A DNA stretch of 64,000 nt. Source: Lamellibrachia satsuma (lineage: Eukaryota > Annelida > Polychaeta > Sabellida > Siboglinidae). The position numbers were made by a program, and so were the translations under genes. The stretch spans positions 1,692,592 through 1,756,591 of the forward strand of contig BSQZ01000103.1 of NCBI GenBank assembly GCA_033239005.1. The letters run 5' to 3'. Positions 23,690-34,000 of this stretch are shown in pieces. Positions within the stretch are counted from its first letter, which is position 1; each line of letters starts with the position of its first letter. The notes under the pieces were generated by a model. The model was not told the DNA's origin. It saw only the letters and a program-made list of their open reading frames with translations, and did not search any database.

Positions 23690-23760
23690 AAGCAGAAACT
23701 GTATCTGCATGGCAGAAATACAGGCCCTATTTCTGCCATTGCCCAGCAGAAAACCAACCT
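23690..23760. repeat. TTTCTGC / GCAGAAA hairpin cluster 2
   Basis: TGGCAGAAAT-ACAGGCCCT-ATTTCTGCCA forms a hairpin with 10-bp arms, flanked by GCAGAAAC and GCAGAAAA. It mirrors the cluster at 22520-22635. Confidence 0.7.
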
Positions 23761-23846
23761 TCATCAACAGTGAATGTAAAACAATGAGAGTTTATGAGCA
23801 TAATTACATAATCGTAAACCATTTGTAAAGCAGTGAGACTTTATTA

Positions 23847-24025
23847 AAGCGGACTCCATTTATCAGAATAGTGGATAACAGAATCAGCCGTTTAGCAGAA
23901 TCAATCGGCGGGGACGGAATCATTCCATGTAACCGATGTATTAAAATGTGCCGTTTAAATGAATCAGCCAGTTAACAGAACCAAATTGCTCTGGCCCAAA
24001 GTCATTCGTTAAGCAGAGCCCACTG
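23847..24025. mobile_element. Possible pogo/Tigger-like MITE
   Basis: The right end reads inward as CAGTGGGCTCTGCTTAACGA and the left as AAGCGGACTCCATTTATCAG. They share a spaced core (GG-CTC, TTA), and TA lies directly outside each end. The interior has repeated GAATCAGCC and TAACAGAA motifs that I associate with such MITEs. The inverted repeats are imperfect, so the call is tentative. Confidence 0.4.
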
Positions 24026-24658
24026 TAATACAATTATATAATTGTAACACCATTTGTTAATACGAAGTAATGTAATGATAGATAATACACATCTCTAAAT
24101 GGTACATAAGTGTAATTGATGTATTGGCTAATTAATGTATTGACAACAAAAGATTTGAATTTTAAGGATTTATTTTTCACCTTGAAACCTGGGTTCAGTT
24201 TCTATTGTAATGTTAAATTACAATATAAACTGTAACTGCAATAAAAAATATACCCTTGGTTATTGCCACGACTTCCTTAGACATGCATTTAGGAACATAT
24301 TAACATGTCATATGTTCACGTCAATGCTATACATTTGATTAAGAAAAACTAAAGCTTCATAACAAAACATTGTAATGTATTATTGTTTGACATAGCAACT
24401 ATACAAGTAAAAAGTGTATATATATATTTAAATACCCTATAATATACAATAGTAAAAACTCAATGCAATAGCAAACAAGCAAAACTCAAAAACCCAGTGA
24501 TGCGCTAAACATACTGCGGTTTTGAAATTCGCAATACAATGGCCAATCTCTTTATGTATTCCTTATCTAAGGAACGCCCCTGTTAAAGGAACAACTTTGA
24601 AATCCCTTTTCTACCGTCATTACAGTACCTGGTAGAAATAATTATTCCTTTTCTATAT

Positions 24659-24850
24659 TGCTTAACCCTGGTTCCCATGACATGAGCAGATGAGAATTTA
24701 GCAACTCGTGTCAGGCCCTCATTTCTACAGCTCGGTGAACTGGGGCAACGCGGAATAAACAATACTGCCCAGACATGGAACTGCAGTAAGATAATTTGAA
24801 CCCCTTCTCTTGATTGAGTGTCCAGTGCTCTGACCTTTATGCACTCATTC
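24659..24850 (-). mobile_element. tRNA-derived SINE with conserved central domain
   Basis: On the minus strand GGTCAGAGCACTGGACACTC looks like a tRNA D-arm/anticodon region, and GGGGTTCAAAT fits a B box. Next come CTGGGCAGTATTGTTTATTC, GTTGCCCCAGTTCACCGAGC and TGTAGAAATGAGGGCCTGAC. This central domain resembles one I know from several invertebrate SINE families. It lies 140-330 bases downstream of the AANAT-like stop codon and on the same strand, so it may form part of that gene's 3'UTR. Confidence 0.6.
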
Positions 24851-24991
24851 TTGTAGTCTTATGTTACGAAACCCACTGCTACAACATCATGTCACGAAGC
24901 CCGACAGCATGAAACCCATCACTATTGTATGACAGTACACAGAATCATATTGCTGATGTCTGACATCTTGTCCAACTTGTGTTGTCTCCTG

Positions 24992-25029
24992 CTAAACATC
25001 CAATGACATTTCATACCATATGTCCTTCC
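24992..25029 (-). CDS. AANAT-like gene, exon 5 (stop)
   Basis: Acceptor TTTTCATTTCAG ends at 25030. Thirty-eight bases encode (G)KDIWYEMSLDV and TAG. WYEM after a short loop is the expected end of AANAT-like GNATs, and the phase fits exon 4, so this tiny exon is well supported despite its size. Confidence 0.8.
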
Positions 25030-28000
25030 CTGAAATGAAAAACAATAATAATCAAAGTTTAATGGATAATAATCAAAGTCTAATGGATAAACCAAAGAAT
25101 GTATATCAAACCTTTACACTGTACAGGTGTATGTGCAATTTATTTCAACTGATACAAAATTGCAATGGAACACTATTTATTTCCAAGTCTAATGTAGAAG
25201 AGAAAACTGTTTATTTGAATGTTGGTAGCACAAATATGTTTAGAAATGTGGAAACATATTTTTATACTTAAATTGTTAACATGTTTTATATTGTAAACTA
25301 AAACAATTTTTCCTACAGCTGTATTAAATTTATTATATATTACTTGTATAATAAGAATAAGTCATAATAATTGTTGTACAATTATTAAAGCTCCATCGTC
25401 AACTGATTTAGCCTATCACAAATCCGTTTCGTTGATGTCCTAATATGTAGTGTACTAGTGTGTGAATGGTTTAAGTAGTATCCGCAGTCGGTTTAATAAA
25501 AAAGTGTGCATTTTCAAATCATCAAACCAATTTACTTTAGTCGTTAGATCTGGTAAGCCTCAAAATAGTAGATATCCCAAATGGTTAACACGTTATGGGG
25601 TCAAGGCTGATCATGGACATGACTTCGATCTTCTCGTCGATCACATGACAAAGTTTCAAAATTTCACCAATGGCGAAAATCGTGAGTTTTCAACGGTTCC
25701 ATTTTCACTTCAATAAATTCTGCAAGCAGATTTAAATAATTTAATAGTTTGTTTGATGATTTCACAAAACTACGTACAAAAGTTGCGCAAATGAGCTAGC
25801 GTGCTGCAGCGGATACTAGGTATGTTTGAATTTTCGCAAATGATTTGAAATGAGATGAGCTAAAAATCGAACTGAGGAAGTACTTTTAATTGAGGAGGCA
25901 CCTTTGTTTGAGGAGGCACCTTTAATTGAGGAGGCACCTTTGTTTGAGGAGGCACCTTTAATTGAGGAGGCACCTTTGTTTGATGAGGCACCTTTAATTG
26001 AGGAGGCACCTTTAATTTAGTAGGCACCTTTATTTGATGTGGCACCTTTAATTGAGGAGGCATCTTTATTAAAAGGAAAATAAAAGACAAGAAAAACTTT
26101 TATTGGGTAGAAATCCTCCAGAACCTGAGCTGAGCAGTGCATTGTGGGTTAGGCAGTCTCAAATCAGTTTATAATGTCAAGTCATCAACAGATGAATTGA
26201 GTCCACTGAGGAGCCAAGGTGAATAAACGAGGAAGAAAGGTGGGTCTTCGGATGACACTGAGATATTGTCACCATTCAGACACAGCAATGATAGAACTAC
26301 AGAAGAACATCCCATTAAAATGTATTCACTGTGGATAATCCTAGAGCTGCCAGCACTGCGGTAAGAACCAGATAATGGACTGATTCTTATAACTTTCTGA
26401 GAAACTGTTGGTCATGTGAGTACATGTCCTTCCTATCAGTGTAATTCCCCAACAGACCAACGAGTGCAAAATGCCACTCGATCAAACTATGTTTCGTGGA
26501 ACACCAATAGTTAATGTGGAAGGATATTCTGTTTATACATATATACGCTTTATGCATTTTATGATATTCCAGACTTATTTAAAGCTTCCTCTTCAACTCG
26601 TTTAAACTTTCCTCCTCAACTCATTTAAAGCTTCCTCCTCAACTCGTTTAAAGCTTCCTCCTCAACTCATTTAAAGCTTCCTCCTCAACTCATTTAAAAC
26701 TCAACTCATTTAAAGCTTCCTCCTCAACTCATTTAAAGCTTTCCTCCTCAACTCCTGTAAAGCTTCCTTCTCAACTCATTTAAACCTTCCTCCTCAACTC
26801 ATTTAAAGCTTCCCCCTCAACTCATTTAAAGCTTCCTCCTCAACTCTTTTAAAGCTTCTTTCTCAACTCATTTAAAGTAAAGCTTCATCCTCCACTCATT
26901 TAACCCATCATGAATCAGGTTTGTTGATGTCGAAATAATATTAATAATAATATTTTATTTCAGGCAAGAGCCCATAATATTATAAATAAATACAGGTAAA
27001 AAAAAACATACATATACACACATGATAAACAATAGAGGTACATGTAGTGAGAAAAATATATATATAAATATACATACATGACGTGTAGTAAAAATATATA
27101 TAAGATAAGTCAGGTTAAAAAATATATTTGAATAAAAGTACAAACATCATGAATTAAAAGCATACAATTGATCAATCCAGTGTTTAATCAATGGACTTCG
27201 ATAATAAATAAAAGTGTGAAGATAATTCACAAAAAGTATATAGTCAGATTTTTCCAACCAGCATAAAAGGCTAAAAATTGATGAGCGAATACATTCATTA
27301 AAGGATTTAACATAATTAGTAGCGAACATATGGCTTGCACTATAGCGGGGTGACAGGTTGTGTATAATTCTAAAACTGTTGTTATAAGCGACAGTAATAC
27401 CTTTCAAACTCTGTTTTTTTTAAATGACACCAAAGACTTGAGGTGTACATTGAACCACAGTATGAATTAAATAAAGTTGTTTTAATGGAATTGTTGCATA
27501 AGTAAAATTTTCTGGCTAAACATTTGCCTGAGCATAGATACATCTTTTCTGCCTGGCAATATCGTCATCATCAGTAAGATTATTGTTTATAATATGGCCA
27601 AGGTATTTACATTTCTCACTGTAAGGTAGTGTATGGTTATTGATAATAACAGGATGAATATTTTTCTTGTCCCTAGGTTTGTTATCAATAACCATACAGA
27701 AAGATTTGTTGGCGTTGTATGTTATATCAAACATATTGCCATACTCAGTTTTCTCAACCCCGCAACACTAGGTGAAAAAACACAAAGGTCATCGGCTTAC
27801 ATCATATGATTCATTATGGTTCCTGCATAAAGACAGCCAATTTGTAATTTATTCAAATTTACACTTAAGTCATCCATGTAAACATTAAAAAGATATGGAG
27901 AAAGGATTCCTCCCTGCTTAACACCGTTTGAAACGGTACAAAATTCTGAGAAGCTACAGTGAATTTCTGGATTCTGTACCAGTAATAAAGAATGCGAACA

Positions 28001-31000
28001 ATAAAAGAAGGACATCCCCGGCCAATTAGTTTGGTGAATAGCTTACATGATTGACTTTGTCAAAGGCCTTAGAGGCATCCAGCATAGTAACATACATAGA
28101 TGAGCCATTTGCTATGTAGTGTCGAAAGAGTTCTTTTAATAAAAATATGAGCATTTCAGTTGAGTGATGCTTTTTAAATCCAAATTGGTTTACACATGTA
28201 GATGAAAACGTGAATTAGCATACTACTATATAAAAGTGACATGAGAACATGAAGTTTTTCATTCGCATATTTAAAATATTCGTTACACTATCATAACCCG
28301 GGGCTTTGCCTACAGGCATTGCTTGTATTATATCTTGAATTTCCTTAACATTAACAATCATTTGTACATTAAGCTGTACATTGCTACAGTATTCATTGAT
28401 CTTCTTGATGTTGACTGGTATAGAGTTAAGTAGGGACTGGTAATGATGAAGCCACATATTATTTATATTTTCGACACCGGAAGCACCACCAACATTGCTA
28501 GGATTTGGCAACCTGGCGTTATTCATATGTTGTATGTTATTCATATGTTGTATGTTATTCATATGTTGTATGTCCTTCCAGAAGTTTTTGAAGTCATTAA
28601 TACATAGTTTAGAAGCAAGTCTTTCAGCTTTAAGAATTTCAGCATTTTTTCACATAGTCTTTTGTTGCGTTTAAAATGAGCACGTCTAATTTTCATTATA
28701 TCATACAAGGGACCATGGCGAGGACTCCCAGCAGAACGCCAGAAGAGAAAGGATTCTCTAGCAGCTTGATGGGAGTCTCTGACTAGGTCGTTCCAGCCAA
28801 GAACAGTATACTTAGAAGACGTGTTGTTAGCCTTAGTAGGGATTACCTCGGCAGCGTCTTTGAGTGATTTTATAATATCACTGTAAAGATTGCTTAGCAA
28901 AGTGCGATGGGCTTCATCATTACAATTAGGGTTAGTACATCTTAAAACCTCATCAATAGCAGATAAAAGCAAACCAGTTTTTGCATGATAGTTATGGAGA
29001 TCCTGGGGAGGCAGCATTCCACACAGGACGAGTAATCTATAGTGTAGTGTGTGAACAGTTAAGGTAACGTGCAAAGTCGAGTTAATAAAACATGACTGAT
29101 TGTTATATATTGGTTAAAATGCGATAGTGTTATTAGCCTTAAAATATATAGAGGTGGAGCCACTTTTGCTAAATTTAATAATACAAAATAATTTATTTAT
29201 TTGTCCGATGATTTCATAAAAATTAAATAACACATTTGCTGACAGGTAGCACTTAGTTGATACTAAATAGGTGAGATATTTCATGAAATGAGCCTGAAAT
29301 GAGACAAGCAAAAACATAAAATTGAGTTACATTTAATTTAACTCACCAAGGATAACAGAACTCTGTCCCACCAGGGTGAACCCAGCCCGAGTATACAGGG
29401 GGATCAGGTATGCTTTACATATGAGCAGCATTCTCTTCACGCCATTCTGCGTCTGTCTCACATGTTGTATGAAGCACACCAACATCTTCAGAGCAACACC
29501 GTGCAACATGAATTCACTCAACAATTTTATTAATAATAGTAAAAATAACAACCATTATTTATTCAGAATAACTGTATATTTAATCTTCCTAGGGGTTGCG
29601 GTGTTAAAAATATAGCTCCGCCTAAAATTAAATAAGGGTGCAACCTCCCGAGTGACAGCAACGGATCAATATGGCCTATGGGTCAATTAAGTAAAATTAA
29701 ATAATTACGACAAGAAAATGGCTATTAACATTATTTAAACATACTGCCCCTGACAACATGACAGGGAGCATTACTAAATATCAGCTCTACCACACAGGTG
29801 CCAATTTAATCTCACCTGTCTTCGTTTGTTCTGATTCACACACACAGAATGTATGCATACGCTATCTGAAGAATACAACGGTTTATCATCAGGACTAATT
29901 GTAGCAATCAACGATAAGACAGACTCACATACTATATTAAATGTTGTTATCACTTTACACATCACCATTTGTTGTCCATATAAATTACTATGAAGTATAT
30001 ACGTATAACACGAGATCTACTTAAACAAATTAGTTATGTACATCACTTGAAATGTACTTGATATTTTTCCAAGTACATTTGATCAAGTACTGAAATGTTG
30101 TACTTAAGTTCAAGTCCAAGTAGGTGTGCTTAATCCCAACCCTGGTGTGTACAATAAAAGGCAGTAATAAATACCAGGTACATAATAACAATAGCACACA
30201 TATCAAGTTATTATATGAAAAATAATTATAAATAAATTAACTATTATAAAATTATAAAAATAAACAGAGATGTAAAATAAAAATCACTGGCTGAAATGTG
30301 TGTGCAATTATTATAGATTAGTCTATAACTCCCAATAGATGCACAGTGAGTGGCACAAGCTTCAGAGTGGGCTGACACATAAAATGCATGCATGTCATGC
30401 ACCTCTACGCCAGGCAACACTTAGTAAATACACAGATTTAGCACTGACTGAAGCTTGACTGACACACAACGAGAACTTGAAGAAGAAAAATACACGAGAT
30501 GCATTCGTTTGCATTTCTGCAATTCGAGACATGTGATTCATTGAGCAATGCTAAATAGACAATCGCGCCAGCAAGAAGCCGTCATTGGACATTACAGGAT
30601 GTCCCATGTCTGTGCTGAATAGGCGCTGAAAATTCCAACTTGCATGCTTTGTCAACGACAAACGAGTGATAAATAAGAGTCAAGGTGGCGCCAGCATCAG
30701 TGCAATATTACTATCCTTTGATAAGGAGGTGCATGCCTATCAGGTGGTGCACTTCTATTGGGAACTATATGGTATTGTGGCTATATTATCTCCACTGCTA
30801 ACAGACAATAAGATCAAAGAGACCTGAGTCAACCTGGGGGCTTCAGGTGTTTTGTATGTTCTGGCAACCCACCTGCGTTGGGGTCATGACCCTTCATTGA
30901 CTGCTCTGACAAGTGCAGGCCTGGATATCGAGTACAACACACGTACTACAACACAATGACAGATGACATGATGTTAGCTGGTATAACACATTGTGTCTTT

Positions 31001-34000
31001 ATGTATCTACAAGTAGATCTATTAAGACCACAACAGCCAAAGCCAATATTGTTCAGATACAATTTAACAAGACTCAACTTGTGTCTGCCACAGTAAATGG
31101 CTTCCTAGCCTATAGGATTTTGTTTGTGAAACCTTCTCTGATATTGTCAACCAGAGTTGGCATAATTTTGCTTGACCACTGTCCACTGCGCTGACAGCCT
31201 TTCATCGATTGCTATTGCCAGACCACAAGTGTCCACTTGCCTATGAGGACTCGTGTAACTGGACTTAATCCTGAGGTGGACAGACCTATTTGAATTACCA
31301 GGTATCACCAATTCACAATACATTTAAATCCCTCTAGATGCTTAAACAATCACAGCTGGTGTCTGTCTGCCTGGTTATTGCTTATCTCTCCATGGGAACA
31401 TTGGAGAAAAGCTATAGGCTATATCTAAAGAGATAATGCACTTCTGGCCCCCAAGTTGTGCACACCATGACAAGTTAAATGTACCTATGTCATTATAAAA
31501 TAAACCACTGGTATTAGTATAATCACATTTAAATTCTAGTTGTTTTAATAAATAACATAAGTAAATGTGTTGTTGTTTGTTCGTTCAAATGTGTTTATGT
31601 GTGAAATGTGATAGTGGACAGCGTGTTGTTGGGGGCCGTAAGTGAGCATTTATGGCCAAATTTGTATAAAGCCAACATGATGGCAAATGAGACTAGAGTG
31701 CCCTAACTGATAACAGTTATGATCACCCCATCAGTTACATTGTTCAAATACTTGGCATATAATATCAAATACAATTACACCATAATTACACTTTACAGTG
31801 AATTTTTATTTTTTAAAACAAACCAAACACAGATGTCTTGTAAACAGTGACCACGAGGATAAGACGTAACACAATATGGAAGCGTAGTAAGAAAATCAAT
31901 GAAAACTTACACCAATAAGTTTACTGCCTTCAAGATATCCAAGGAACAACTGCGGTGCCTCCCTCTGTCGATAGACCAACTGGTCATAGGATGCAGCTTC
32001 ATCTGCAGGAAATCCTACAGCAATAAGATTGTGATAAGCAAAGAACAGCTGGACTAATAACTTAAGACAAAAGTTTACTATTCCGCCAAGGATTTTGCAA
32101 GTCCTGCAAATGACCAAACTATAACACAAACTTAAGCCCATTTGACTACAGGCTTTGCAAAACCAATAAACAATCATGCATATGTATATTAGGATTGGGC
32201 AGAATAAAATTATTATTATTAACAAATTGAAGAATACAACAAGCTAACTGTAAACTAAATATAAAATAACAAGAATTTAGAAATGTGTGCTCTCTCTGAA
32301 AAATAAACCATTTTTTAAAATAGCCGCCTATATGGACTATGACAACCAATCCTGATTGACCGTCAATTTACATAGAAATAATTTGTTAATTGTTCCAATT
32401 TTTTAAATAGCTGATTTATATGAATTTAACACAAATAATTGTTTACAAGCATCGAGATCAACAAAGTTTTGTATGTTTTTTAACACTAAAGCACAACGTG
32501 CGCACACTTGTGTAGTTGTATTTGTGAGACAGTCTTGGTGACAATTGTTTAATACTGTACCAGTTTGCAGTCTGGTTGGAGATCCATAGAGTACACAGAT
32601 CCCTGGACAGGTGCTAATCCACCCTCTCAGCAAACAATAATAAACAACAGCCAACAGACACAGCATGCTTTCCTTTCCAAGACAGATTGTGCAACTACAG
32701 GGGGTGAGGCCTTGTGGACATTGCCTAATGTCTTTATATAAGCACCATGTACCCTCTGTTAAGACAAGGACCCAAATCGATTTGAATAGAACATGTTTGA
32801 AAGAGTTTATAAATATAAACATATATATAAATATCTATAAACCAGATAAAACAAAATCTAATAAAAAAAATCAAATTTTTTTTATTTAAAAAATCTTAAT
32901 TTTTTTCAGTCCTGATTTGCAGCAATCTTTATTAGTGCACGGACTAGCAGACTAGTAAGTAGTTAGAACTACCCCTGGTAGCTGGTTAATTATCAGCCAG
33001 GCACTGTGATGTTCAAATTTTGCTTCTAGGCTGTGGTAAGTATACCGAATGACAGAGCATTAAATTGTTACCATTTTCCTAAAGGTATTTGTCTTTCTTA
33101 GTTTCCTCTCTTTTGAAGCTCCCTTCTCAATTCAAATGTTTTCACCCAGCTCATTTCAGATTCATTTGGCCAAAAAAATTAACGTGCAAATGTTAAAATG
33201 TAGTATCAACTACAATGAACTGTATGTAACATGTTGACTCATTAGTAATTTTTTTTTATTAATTTTAGTTTTGGTGAAATCATCAAACAAACAATTAAAT
33301 TATATTTTCCCCGGGTCCAAATAGATGAATTTAATAGAAACTAAGAAAGTCTTACATCAAAAGGTCGGAACATCACCATTATACATTGCTATGCACCAAC
33401 CAACTCTGCTGAATTTGAAGAGAAAGACCTTCTACAAACATCTACAAACAGTCATCCAAAAACTACCGAACAGGGATATCCAAATTGTTATGGGGGATAT
33501 GAATGCCAAGATTGGAAAGGATAATGACAATTGGAAAGGCACAATGGGGAGAGAAGGTCTGGGACAGATGAATGAGAACGGTCTCCTGTTTGCAGATCTC
33601 TGTACTCTCAATGAACTGATAACCGGAGGAACCCTCTTTCCACACAAGCCTACACACAAAGCCACATGGATATCCCCGGATTTACAGATGGAAGACCAAA
33701 CTGACCACATAACAATCACCAAGAAATGGAGGAGAGTGCTTCAAGATGTCAGAGTGAGAAGAGGAGCTGACATTAACTCCGACCACCACCTCCTTGTGGG
33801 TGAATTTAGGATGAAGCTAGCAGCAAAGAAGAAGACGGATAACAAGGTACAAAGAAGGTTTCAGATAAGAAAACTTCAAAATACTAAAATACGACAGGAA
33901 CTGGGATCACACTACGGAACAGGTTCGCATTGGAAGAGAGAAAAAACATTGATGAAAAGTGGACAAGATGCAAGAATGCAATTACAGACACCTGTGAACA

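Larger units (their letters stand above)
26895..29330 (+). repeat. Interspersed repeat 'R460', copy 3, split by a LINE
   Basis: The left piece (26895-26935: ATGAATCAGGTTTGTTGATG) and right piece (about 29031-29330: GTGTAGTGTGTGAACAGTTA through GATGATTTCATAAAA) are consecutive parts of R460. Between them lies a minus-strand LINE. Confidence 0.7.

Noticed and set aside
24760..24850. A functional tRNA gene on the minus strand
   Set aside because: The acceptor and T arms do not pair well and the sequence runs into a SINE central domain; it is better explained as a SINE head.
25860..26090. KVPPQL-repeat peptide
   Set aside because: Product of the 18-b minisatellite; no start or splice support.
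33325..33352. Start codon at 33325 for the RTE copy 2 ORF
   Set aside because: It lies left of the target-site duplication, outside the element.
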